Assembly: GCF_012910955.1 (NCBI RefSeq)
Contig: NZ_WTVQ01000025.1
Coordinates: 1 to 64,000, forward strand
From: Aromatoleum diolicum
Lineage (GTDB): Bacteria > Pseudomonadota > Gammaproteobacteria > Burkholderiales > Rhodocyclaceae
Reading direction: 5' to 3'
DNA length: 64,000 nt
The notes beneath the pieces were generated by a model. That model saw only the letters and a list, made by a program, of their open reading frames with translations, was not told the origin of the DNA and did not search any database. This document shows positions 54,526 to 63,194 of this stretch, in pieces. The translations under genes were made by a program, and so were the position numbers. Position 1 is the first letter of the stretch, and every line of letters begins with the position of its first letter.

Positions 54526-56913
54526 ATGACGAGTGACGTAATGGACGAGGCTTGGCGGCAAAACCTTAGCGGACGATTGGAAGAACAGCTTGGACCACAT
54601 CGCACGGCCGACTGGTGGACCGGCCTTCCTCCGCCGCGTTGTCCGGGCTGGACATCAGCGGGATCCCTGACTTCGCTGCCGCTACCGAATCTTGCGCATT
54701 GCACCCGCGACCAAGTGCGCGCGTATTTCGACAACGGCTGGACCCTGACCGAACTGCTCTTTTCCGGCCTGCAGGGTGAAGAGGCGTTCTACCGTCCGCC
54801 GTATCACCAGCTTCGGCATCCGATGCTGTTCTACTATTGTCATCCGCCCGCGCTTTACGTCAATAAGCTGCGTGTCGCCGGATTGATCGACGCACCTTTG
54901 AATGCGTATTTCGAGCGTATCTTCGAAACGGGCGTCGATGAAATGCGCTGGGACGACATGTCGAAAAACGCCATGCGCTGGCCCGCCTTCGACGAGGCCT
55001 ACGCCTACCGCAAGACGGTTTACGCGCTGGTCAGCGACGTCATCGCCAATCACCCCGACCTGCGCGACGGCCACGCCCCCATCGACCCGTCGCATCCGCT
55101 GTGGGCCCTGTTCATGGGTTTCGAGCATGAGCGCATCCACCTCGAGACCTCGTCGGTGCTGATCCGCGAACTGCCCGTGCGGCACGTCCGGCGCCCTGAA
55201 GGCTGGCCCCGCCTGCACCCTGACGCTCACACACCGAGGGAAGCGAACTTTCCGCCCCGCGGGGGGATCGACTACCCGGAAATGGAGCTGCTACCCGTCG
55301 CCGCGGCCCGGCTGCAACTTGGCAAGCCATCAGACTGGCCCTCCTATGGCTGGGACAACGAATACGGCAAACGCCAGATTGAAACCCAGCCCTTCCGTGC
55401 CGGCCGCAATCTTGTCAGCAATGGCGAGTTCTACCAGTTCGTGGCGGCCGGCGGCTATCGCGAGTCGCGTTGGTGGTCGCCTACCGGCTGGGCCTGGCGA
55501 AATTTCCGCAACGTAAAATGGCCGAGCTTCTGGGTGCCCGACGGCCCGGCCGGATCACACCGCTATCATCTGCGCACGCTTTTCGAGGTCATTGACATGC
55601 GCTGGGACTGGCCGGCGGAGGTCAACTGGCATGAAGCGCGCGCTTACTGCAACTGGCTCGGCGAACGCGATGGGCTGCCCTACCGCCTGCCCAGCGAGGC
55701 CGAGCACAACTCCTTGCGCGACCCCGTTGCCAATGTCGCCGACGATCCGGTGATGTGCGCCGACGGTGCGACCCTGCTGCGCGAACGCGGCCTCAATATC
55801 AACCTCGGCTGCGGCTCATCGGGCCCGGTCCGTGCGGGCCGCCACACGTCGAAGGGTTTCCATGACGTGTTCGGCAACGTCTGGCAATGGCTAGAGGATC
55901 ACTTCAATCCCCTGCCCGGCGCTCAAGTCCATCCCTACTATGATGATTTCAGCAGCCCGTGCTACGACGGCCAGCACCAGATGATGGTCGGCGGCTCCTG
56001 GATCTCGACGGGGGACGAGGCGAGTGTCTGGTCACGCTTCCACTTCCGGCCGCATTTCTTCCAGCACGCGGGCTTTCGCGTTGTCCAGGCCGCGCACGAC
56101 GGCGGCGCAATTCGCCTCGACAACGCCGGGGATGCGGGGCAGGTGTACGAGAGCGCACAAGTGGTCGACGACTACCTGTTGCTGCATTACGGCAGCGCGC
56201 AGGAGCAGATGCCCCATGCAGCGGGTCCGCGTGACGCGTGCGAATTTCCCTTGCGCTGTGCGCGCTGGCTCATCGACGGGGCACGCGAGTTCGGCGCATC
56301 GACCGGGCGTGCCATCGACATCGGCTGTGCCGTCGGCCGTGCCAGTTTCGAACTCGCGCGGCAATACCAGGAAGTGCTCGGGGTCGATCTCAGTCGCGCA
56401 TTCATCGACACCGCGGAGAGCCTGCGTCGCGACGGCGTGCTGAAACATTTCTGCCGCGACGAAGGCGAACTGGGGCATGTGGTGCAGGCGTGCGTCGACC
56501 CGGCCATCGCGCGCGAGCGCGTGTCCTTCCGCCAGGCAGACGCCGGCTCGCTGCCGGCCGAACTCGCGGACTTCGATGCGGTGCTGATGGCGAACCTGTT
56601 GTGCCGTCTGCCGAGCCCCAAGTCGCTGCTCGGAAGGCTTGGCGGACCGCGCGGGCTGGTCCGCACGGGCGGTGTCGTGGCAATCTTTTCGCCCTACACT
56701 TGGCTTGAGCAGTTCACGCCGCGCGGCGCCTGGCTTGGCGGCTACGAGGGTCGCGACGGACCGGTGCACAGTGCACAGACGCTGCGCACTGTGCTCACGG
56801 CCGAGGGCTTCGAACTGCGCCGCGAGGCCGAGTTTCCGCTGCTGATCCGCGAGCATGCACGCAAGTACCAGTACATCGTGACGCATGCGATGCTCTGGCA
56901 ACGGGTGCGCTGA
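54526..56913 (+). CDS. ovoA: 5-histidylcysteine sulfoxide synthase / mercaptohistidine N-methyltransferase OvoA
   Basis: Bifunctional ovothiol A enzyme. 795 residues. The N-terminal DinB-like region (about 50-225) has His ligands in HPMLFYYCHPP and HERIHLETSSVLIRELP for the non-heme iron of the sulfoxide synthase. The middle formylglycine-generating-enzyme-like domain (about 245-525) ends with the classical WQWLEDHF, MMVGGSWISTGD and HFFQHAGFRVV. The C-terminal class I methyltransferase (about 560-795) has AIDIGCAVGRASFELA as the SAM motif. The methyltransferase fusion and the HERIHLETS motif separate it from EgtB (ergothioneine). The ovoB lyase that completes the pathway is not in the window. 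Confidence 0.93.
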   Translation: MTSDVMDEAWRQNLSGRLEEQLGPHRTADWWTGLPPPRCPGWTSAGSLTSLPLPNLAHCTRDQVRAYFDNGWTLTELLFSGLQGEEAFYRPPYHQLRHPMLFYYCHPPALYVNKLRVAGLIDAPLNAYFERIFETGVDEMRWDDMSKNAMRWPAFDEAYAYRKTVYALVSDVIANHPDLRDGHAPIDPSHPLWALFMGFEHERIHLETSSVLIRELPVRHVRRPEGWPRLHPDAHTPREANFPPRGGIDYPEMELLPVAAARLQLGKPSDWPSYGWDNEYGKRQIETQPFRAGRNLVSNGEFYQFVAAGGYRESRWWSPTGWAWRNFRNVKWPSFWVPDGPAGSHRYHLRTLFEVIDMRWDWPAEVNWHEARAYCNWLGERDGLPYRLPSEAEHNSLRDPVANVADDPVMCADGATLLRERGLNINLGCGSSGPVRAGRHTSKGFHDVFGNVWQWLEDHFNPLPGAQVHPYYDDFSSPCYDGQHQMMVGGSWISTGDEASVWSRFHFRPHFFQHAGFRVVQAAHDGGAIRLDNAGDAGQVYESAQVVDDYLLLHYGSAQEQMPHAAGPRDACEFPLRCARWLIDGAREFGASTGRAIDIGCAVGRASFELARQYQEVLGVDLSRAFIDTAESLRRDGVLKHFCRDEGELGHVVQACVDPAIARERVSFRQADAGSLPAELADFDAVLMANLLCRLPSPKSLLGRLGGPRGLVRTGGVVAIFSPYTWLEQFTPRGAWLGGYEGRDGPVHSAQTLRTVLTAEGFELRREAEFPLLIREHARKYQYIVTHAMLWQRVR

Positions 56914-57018
56914 CCAGATGAACCGGACCGGCCCCTTTTCCTCCGATGGGCGAACGAACGACTTCTCCAGCCCCCTTGCAACCCCACCCAGTCACTCCCC
57001 CGGCACGCATCGATCATC

Positions 57019-59724
57019 ATGAGCTTTCGCTACCTGCAGAGTCTTTTCAATCCGCAATCCATCGCAGTGATTGGTGCCAGCTCCCGGCCGCGCCGCATCG
57101 GCAACGTAGTGATGCACAATCTGCTGGCGGGCGGATTCGGCGGTGCGATCATGCCGGTGAATCCCAAGCATGACGCCGTGGCCGGGGTACTGACTTACCC
57201 GAACGTCGCGGCACTGCCGCGGACGCCCGATCTGGCGATCATCTGCACGCCGCCGGCAGCGGTCCCCGGCGTCATCGACCAGCTGGGCCAGCGCGGCACG
57301 CGCGCCGCAATCGTCATGGCCAGCCAGCTATCCACGACGCTCGGCAGCGACGGCCGGCCACTGGACGTGACGATTCTCGAGGCAGCCCGACGGTACGGCC
57401 TGCGGATCCTCGGAGGCCGAACGCTAGGTGTGATGGTGCCGCAAGCGGGTCTCAATGCCACCTTTTCGCAGGTGAGCGTGAAGCGTGGCAATATCGGCTT
57501 CGTCTCCCAGTCCGACGCGGTGGGAACGATGGTGCTCGACTGGGCCTTGCCGAAAAAGGTCGGGTTCTCCCATTTTGTCTCACTGGGCGATGCGCTCGAC
57601 ATCGGCTTTGGCGAAGCCATCGACTTCCTTGGCAGCGATCCCGGCACGCGCGCCATCCTGCTGTACATCGAATCGATCCGCGACCGCCGCGGCTTCATGG
57701 CTGCCGCCCGTTCCGCCGCCCGCAACAAGCCGGTGGTCGCGATCAAGGCCGGACGGGCGCCGCGCAACAGCCTCCAGGGCATCGGCGATCCCTTGTTTCT
57801 CGATACCCCCGGCCTGATCGGCAGTGACGACGTGCACGACGCGGTGCTGCGCCGCGCCGGCATCCTGCGCGTCGATCACCTCGACGAGCTCTTCGGCGCG
57901 GTGGAGACGGTGGTGCGCTCGCGCCCGATGAACGGCAACCGGCTCGTGGTCGTCAGCAACGGTGGCGGCGCCGGCATCATGGCCGAAGACGGTCTGCATC
58001 TCGGCGGGTACGAGATGCCGGACCTGCACGAAAACACCGTTACCCGCCTGCGCCGGATGCTGCCCGCCGGCTGGGATGGCCGCAACCCCATCGACATCTC
58101 GGTCGACGCGCCACCCAAGCGCTATGAAGACGTATTGAAAGTGCTCGGCGAGCAGCAGGATGGCGACGCGATTCTGTTGATGCATACCCCCAATGCCCTC
58201 TCCAGCAGCATCGATATCGCACAATCGGTGATCCAGACGATCCGCAACGTTGGCGGCAACCTGCTCACCTGCTGGATCGGTGACGAAAGCGTGGCCACCG
58301 AACGCAAACTCTTCGTCGATTCCGGCATCGCCACGTTCGACACACCCGGACACGCCACGCGCGCCTTCCTGCACATGCTCAATCACCGCCTCGCGCGCGA
58401 GGTATTGATGCAGGTCCCGCCTTCGATGCAGCTCGACTTTGAACCGGACGCCGACCGCGCGCGCGCGATCGTGCATACCGCGCTGTCGGAGGGGCGCACC
58501 CGGCTCACCGAACCCGAAGCGAAGGCCATTCTCGCCGCCTACGGCATTCCTGTCGTCGAAACGCATCTTGCGGCCAACCCGCAGGAAGTCGCAGCCGTCG
58601 CGGCGCGCATTGGTCTGCCGGTGTCCGTCACGGTGATGTCGCGCGATGTCAGACGCAAATGGGAGGTTGGTGGCGTCGCCCTGAACCTCGAAACGCCCGA
58701 CGCCGCCGAAGCCGCGGCACAGGGCATGCTCGGGCGCATCAGCGCACTGCGCCCCGAGGCCAGGATCAGCGGCTTCGCCGTGCAACGTGTTGACCCGCGC
58801 CAACATGTCCGGCAACTCATCATCGGGGTCGCCACCGATCCGCTATTCGGGCCGATGATCGTGTTCGGCGAAGGCGGTCGGGCGCTCGAGGTCTACCGGC
58901 ACATGGCCATCGGCCTGCCACCGCTCAACCTGCCACTCGCCCACGATCTGATCGACCGCAGCCACACCGCGGCACTGCTGGGCGCCTACCACAACCATCC
59001 GGCGGCAGACCGCGACGCCATTGCACTGACGCTGACCAAGGTATCGCAACTGGTGGTCGATCTGCCCGAGATCACCGAACTCGACATCAATCCTCTATTT
59101 GCCAACGATATGGGCGTGATCGCCGCCGACGCGCACATCGAACTGTCGGCGAGCGCGCCAAATCCGCACCGCCTGTCGATCCGCCCCTATCCGCAAGGCC
59201 TCGAGGAGACGACGACGCTGCGCGACGGACGGAGCGCAGTGTTGCGCCCGATCCGGCCGGAAGACGAACCCACCCACTACGTGTTCATGTCGCGACTGAC
59301 CCCGCAGGACATCCTGTACCGCTTTTTCCACTATATCGGTACCTTGCCGCACAGCGAAATGGCGCGGCTGACGCAGATCGACTACGACCGCGAGATGGCC
59401 TTCATCGCCAGCGCAAGGGACCAGAACGGGCAGGCGGAAACGCTCGGCGTCGTGCGTGCGGTCGCCGACCCGGACAACCATACTGCGGAGTTCTCGATCA
59501 TCATCCGCTCCGACATGAAGGGACAGGGTCTGGGCTCCAAACTGCTGACCAAGATCATCGACTACGCGCGCCAGCGCGACATTCAGGTGCTTGCTGGCGA
59601 GGTGCTGGCGGAAAATCAGCCCATGCTGAAGCTGCTAAGGGTTTTCGGCTTCAGCGCCAAACCCGCGGAAGAGCCGGGCGTCGTCCACGTGTCGATGAAA
59701 CTGCAGCAACCGGTCAGTCCCTGA
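57019..59724 (+). CDS. Pat-type protein acetyltransferase (ADP-forming acyl-CoA synthetase-like + GNAT)
   Basis: 901 residues in the order of the Pat/YfiQ family: CoA-binding domain (about 8-130, VIGASSRPRRIGN), succinyl-CoA-ligase-like domains (150-460), ATP-grasp-like domain (about 480-705) and a C-terminal GNAT acetyltransferase (about 730-895, LRPIRPEDEPTHYVFMSRLTPQDILYRFF and MKGQGLGSKLLTKII). These enzymes acetylate lysines, for example in acetyl-CoA synthetase. In the synthetase part the usual GPNCLG reads GGRTLG and the phospho-His region has no His, so synthetase activity is not expected. Probable role: control of carbon metabolism through protein acetylation. Confidence 0.92.
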   Translation: MSFRYLQSLFNPQSIAVIGASSRPRRIGNVVMHNLLAGGFGGAIMPVNPKHDAVAGVLTYPNVAALPRTPDLAIICTPPAAVPGVIDQLGQRGTRAAIVMASQLSTTLGSDGRPLDVTILEAARRYGLRILGGRTLGVMVPQAGLNATFSQVSVKRGNIGFVSQSDAVGTMVLDWALPKKVGFSHFVSLGDALDIGFGEAIDFLGSDPGTRAILLYIESIRDRRGFMAAARSAARNKPVVAIKAGRAPRNSLQGIGDPLFLDTPGLIGSDDVHDAVLRRAGILRVDHLDELFGAVETVVRSRPMNGNRLVVVSNGGGAGIMAEDGLHLGGYEMPDLHENTVTRLRRMLPAGWDGRNPIDISVDAPPKRYEDVLKVLGEQQDGDAILLMHTPNALSSSIDIAQSVIQTIRNVGGNLLTCWIGDESVATERKLFVDSGIATFDTPGHATRAFLHMLNHRLAREVLMQVPPSMQLDFEPDADRARAIVHTALSEGRTRLTEPEAKAILAAYGIPVVETHLAANPQEVAAVAARIGLPVSVTVMSRDVRRKWEVGGVALNLETPDAAEAAAQGMLGRISALRPEARISGFAVQRVDPRQHVRQLIIGVATDPLFGPMIVFGEGGRALEVYRHMAIGLPPLNLPLAHDLIDRSHTAALLGAYHNHPAADRDAIALTLTKVSQLVVDLPEITELDINPLFANDMGVIAADAHIELSASAPNPHRLSIRPYPQGLEETTTLRDGRSAVLRPIRPEDEPTHYVFMSRLTPQDILYRFFHYIGTLPHSEMARLTQIDYDREMAFIASARDQNGQAETLGVVRAVADPDNHTAEFSIIIRSDMKGQGLGSKLLTKIIDYARQRDIQVLAGEVLAENQPMLKLLRVFGFSAKPAEEPGVVHVSMKLQQPVSP

Positions 59725-62700
59725 TCGCGTCCGATCCGACAGAGAGTGGCGCGGCGCCCTCGCCTGGAGGCCGCGCGCGGAGCCAATTCTCGAAGACATC
59801 GGCCGGCATCGGACGCGCAAACAGGTAGCCCTGCCCTTCGTCACAGCCTTCCGCATGCAGGAATCGGCGCTGGGCCTCGGTTTCGATGCCTTCCGCGATG
59901 ACCTTGAAGCCGAGATTGTGCCCCAGGGCGATCACGGCGCGGCTGATCGCGATATCCGACGGATGCTCGGGCAGATCCTTGACGAAGGCACGATCCAGCT
60001 TGATCGTGCCGATCGGCAACTCCTTCAGGTAAGCAAGCGACGAGTAGCCGGTACCGAAATCGTCGATCGCCGTCGTGATGCCCAGTGCCTGGATCTCATT
60101 GAGAACTCGCCGACCGTGGTCGGGATTTTCCATGATCACGGTCTCGGTAATTTCGATCTCGAATACCGACGGCGGCACGTTCCAGGTCGAGATCACGCGG
60201 CGCAGGGTCGCAACAAAATCACTCCGGTCGATTTGCGGCCCGGCAACGTTGACGCCCAGCCGTCCGATCGATAGGTCGGCATCAAGCCAGCGCCGTGCCG
60301 CCGCAGCGACCATGTCGAGGACCTGCTCGCCGAGGGGAATGATCAGGCCACTGCGCTCCGCAAGCGGAATGAAATCGCCCGGCGGAATCAGTCCATGCTC
60401 CGGATCACGCCAGCGAACCAGGGCCTCGGCTCCGAGGTAGGCGCCGGTGCCAAGACTGAACTGCGGCTGGAACCAGACTTCGAACTCCCCCCTCTCAACC
60501 GCCCGGCGCAGCGCATTCTCGATATGCAGGCGTTTTTGCGCCTCCTCGGTCATGTTGCGCTGATAGAAGCGATAGGTGTTTCGGCCCGCAGCTTTCGCTT
60601 CATACATCGCGGCGTCCGCATTGCGGATCAATTCGGTAACGGTCTGGCCGTCATCCGGAAACACCGCAACACCGATGCTCGTCGTCACCATGCCGTTGCC
60701 ACCTGCCATCTCGAACGGCACCTGGATGACCGACAGGATCCTGCGTATCACTTCGACCGCATCCGCCCCCTCCCCCAGTTCCGAGAGAATCACGGCAAAC
60801 TCGTCACCGCCAAGACGTGCCACGGTATCTTCGACCCGCACGCAGGTCGCGAGTCGCCCGGCAACCAGTTGCAGCAGCTGATCGCCCACAGGGTGACCGA
60901 GGCTGTCGTTGATCGTCTTGAAACCGTCGAGATCGAGGAGCAGTACACCAATACTGCGCCGATAGCGCACCGCGCGGTCCAGCGCGTGCTGCATGCGGTC
61001 ATGAAACAGCACGCGGTTCGGAAGCGAAGTCAGCGGATCGAAGTGCGCGAGCCGCTCCAGATCCTCCTGAGTGCGCTTGATCGTGGAAATATCGGAAAAC
61101 ACACCGACAAAGTGACGAATGTTGCCGTTGCCATCGCGAACCGCACTGATCGTCAGCCATTCGGGATATATCTCGCCGTTTTTACGCCGATTCCAGATTT
61201 CCCCCTGCCATTCGCCGGCGACATTGATCGACTGCCACAAGTGCTGATAGAACTCGTCTTCCTGGCGATCCGACTTGAGAATGCCCGGCGTCTTGCCCTT
61301 CACCTCATCGGCGGAATAACCGGTGATCTCGGTAAAGGCCGGGTTCGTCGCGACGATCACCCCCTTGTGGTCGGTGACGACCACGCCATCGGCGGTGCAT
61401 TCGACCACCGTAGATGCCAGCCGCAAGGCCTCCTCCGACTGCTTGCGCTGCGTGATGTCGGCGGACATGCCGACGACACCGATCGGATTGCGGGCGTCGT
61501 CCAGCAGCAAGCACTTGGTCGTGAGGTAGGTATGCACGCCATCCGGCTCGATATTGTTCTCCTCGAACTGCCGGGCAATACCCCCTTCCATGACCTTGCG
61601 GTCGTTCTCGAGGTGTTGCCGTGCCACATCGCCCGGCATGAACTCGTCACGGGCGCGCCCCACCATCTCCGAGCGTGAGTGGCCGACCGCGGCTTCGAAC
61701 TGACGGTTGCACAGCAGCAGCAGCCCCTTCAGGTCGAACGCATAGATGAGGGCCGGCGCGTTATCCACGATCGCATCCAGCAGGCTCCTGCTGTCGCGCC
61801 ACGCGCGTTCGGCAAGTTGGCGCTGCCGGCTCTCGTCAAGCAACAGTTCATGCCGCTCGCGCAACTGGCGATGCCTTGAGACGAGCAGGCCGGCGAGCAG
61901 GGCAAAAACCGCGGCATTGATCAGTGCTGCCAGAAAATAGGGCGACCCGGTAAGCGACTGACTGGGCCATCCACTCAGCGGCGTCGCGGCCAGCACCCAA
62001 TGCCCCCCCGGGACACCGAGGCGCGTCTTGACGGGGTCGGCGGAAAAGACCGCCGGATCGCCACCGATCACGTCCCCTTCCTCACCTCGCCCGTCCTTCC
62101 CGCGCAACCCGATGCGCAGGAGCGTCGATCCGCTCACGCCACCGTCTTCGAGGATGCGCTCGATGTCACCAACGATCGACACCGTCCCCCAATAGCCACT
62201 GCGCCCACTGACCCCGTCAGGCCGCAGCACGACCGGCGCACGGACGATGACTGCCTGCCCGCCCTGTACCAGCGCGACCGGACCGGACAGCACCGGCACA
62301 CCCAGTTGCCGTGCCTGCTCGATGGTTTTCCACTGTTCGGGAACGGTCCGGAAATCAAGGCCGAGCGCTTTCTCGTTACCCGCAAGCGGGTAAAGCCTCG
62401 CGATCACATTGTTCGGCGCGTAGCCAAGGTTACGAATCTGCGGGTGATTGGCGATGATCTGTTCCGCCATCGCATCAAACAGCTCGGGTGAAAGGTCGCC
62501 CTGATGCTGGATCAGATGGACAATACCCTCGCTACCGCTCAGCGTCTGCTTCAATACCCCGTCGAGCTGCGCCTGCACCGTGGCCAGCTCGGCAATCGTG
62601 CGGCTACGCGCGTCGCTCAGTTGGCGCTCGCCGTCCATCCACCCCAGCACCAGACCCACCAGTAAGCCGACGAGCAGGACACCGGCGCCGATCATCCACG

Positions 62701-62752
62701 GCAACCAGCGGAAAAAGAATGACAGGCGGTGCAGAACAGGAATTTTGGCCAA
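59714..62752 (-). CDS. CHASE-PAS-PAS-GGDEF-EAL cyclic-di-GMP protein
   Basis: 1012-residue inner-membrane signalling protein. Two membrane helices (about 16-38 and 275-297) enclose a periplasmic CHASE domain (about 70-240: HPQIRNLGYAPNNVIARLYPLAGNEKALG). Two PAS domains follow (about 320-445 and 450-575). GGDEF (585-750) has an intact LGGDEFAV and the EAL domain (760-1000) has EALVRW, ITETVIMEN, AIDDFGTGYSSL and IAEGIETE, so both diguanylate cyclase and phosphodiesterase activity are possible. Its 3' end overlaps the convergent acetyltransferase gene by 11 bp. Confidence 0.95.
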   Translation of the reverse strand: MAKIPVLHRLSFFFRWLPWMIGAGVLLVGLLVGLVLGWMDGERQLSDARSRTIAELATVQAQLDGVLKQTLSGSEGIVHLIQHQGDLSPELFDAMAEQIIANHPQIRNLGYAPNNVIARLYPLAGNEKALGLDFRTVPEQWKTIEQARQLGVPVLSGPVALVQGGQAVIVRAPVVLRPDGVSGRSGYWGTVSIVGDIERILEDGGVSGSTLLRIGLRGKDGRGEEGDVIGGDPAVFSADPVKTRLGVPGGHWVLAATPLSGWPSQSLTGSPYFLAALINAAVFALLAGLLVSRHRQLRERHELLLDESRQRQLAERAWRDSRSLLDAIVDNAPALIYAFDLKGLLLLCNRQFEAAVGHSRSEMVGRARDEFMPGDVARQHLENDRKVMEGGIARQFEENNIEPDGVHTYLTTKCLLLDDARNPIGVVGMSADITQRKQSEEALRLASTVVECTADGVVVTDHKGVIVATNPAFTEITGYSADEVKGKTPGILKSDRQEDEFYQHLWQSINVAGEWQGEIWNRRKNGEIYPEWLTISAVRDGNGNIRHFVGVFSDISTIKRTQEDLERLAHFDPLTSLPNRVLFHDRMQHALDRAVRYRRSIGVLLLDLDGFKTINDSLGHPVGDQLLQLVAGRLATCVRVEDTVARLGGDEFAVILSELGEGADAVEVIRRILSVIQVPFEMAGGNGMVTTSIGVAVFPDDGQTVTELIRNADAAMYEAKAAGRNTYRFYQRNMTEEAQKRLHIENALRRAVERGEFEVWFQPQFSLGTGAYLGAEALVRWRDPEHGLIPPGDFIPLAERSGLIIPLGEQVLDMVAAAARRWLDADLSIGRLGVNVAGPQIDRSDFVATLRRVISTWNVPPSVFEIEITETVIMENPDHGRRVLNEIQALGITTAIDDFGTGYSSLAYLKELPIGTIKLDRAFVKDLPEHPSDIAISRAVIALGHNLGFKVIAEGIETEAQRRFLHAEGCDEGQGYLFARPMPADVFENWLRARPPGEGAAPLSVGSDAIRD

Positions 62753-62901
62753 AACGGTGAGGCCTTCCAGGATCCATAATCGAGGACGGGCATGTTACAC
62801 CGGGCACAATGGCCATGCATTCAAGGTGCAATGCAGAATGGCAGGGACCCGCCACTCCGCCGATGGCGAGGGGACGTGGAACGCACTTGCATCGCCCTGA
62901 A

Positions 62902-62921
62902 AGCTGTATATAGTTACAGCT
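62902..62921. promoter_or_regulatory. Inverted repeat upstream of the zinc-ribbon gene
   Basis: AGCTGTA (62902-62908) and TACAGCT (62915-62921) are perfect 7-bp arms around the AT-rich centre TATAGT. It overlaps the expected promoter and precedes the ATG at 62937 by 15 bp. A candidate operator or a hairpin near the ribosome-binding site. Confidence 0.5.
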
Positions 62922-62936
62922 ATGGAGGATTGCGTC

Positions 62937-63194
62937 ATGACTGCCCGTTTCATTTGCCCCCACTGCCATGCACCGGTCAACCCGCACGCCATGGAGCGGG
63001 CCTACAGCGATCTGGCCGAATACCGTATCTGCCCGTTGTGCGACGAGGCGGTGTTCTTTGCATTACGAGATACGCCCAGGATTCCATCCTGGCTGCGACG
63101 TGACGGCCGCGACACCGGCGCCGATTCGCTGAACGATTCAAGTACCTCGCCATCAGGCAAGGCGCGCACGGTCGCACAACCGGAGTGGCGATGA
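62937..63194 (+). CDS. Small zinc-ribbon protein
   Basis: 85 residues. Two Cys pairs, CPHCH and CPLCD about 26 residues apart, form a zinc-ribbon pattern; the rest is polar and likely disordered. The ATG at 62937 has GGAGG eight bases upstream, while an in-frame ATG at 62922 lies before that site. Its stop overlaps the helicase start codon (ATGA), so the two are translationally coupled. Function not recognised; a helicase-associated or DNA-binding role is suggested only by coupling. Confidence 0.78.
   Translation: MTARFICPHCHAPVNPHAMERAYSDLAEYRICPLCDEAVFFALRDTPRIPSWLRRDGRDTGADSLNDSSTSPSGKARTVAQPEWR

Noticed and set aside
54526-56913. EgtB (ergothioneine) instead of OvoA
   Set aside because: The C-terminal methyltransferase fusion and the HERIHLETS-type motif fit OvoA; no egtD gene adjoins.
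57580-58815. 411-codon minus-strand frame opposite the Pat-type gene
   Set aside because: No motif and composition of an antisense frame.
60395-61678. 427-codon plus-strand frame opposite the GGDEF-EAL gene
   Set aside because: Antisense to conserved PAS/GGDEF/EAL sequence; no domain resemblance.
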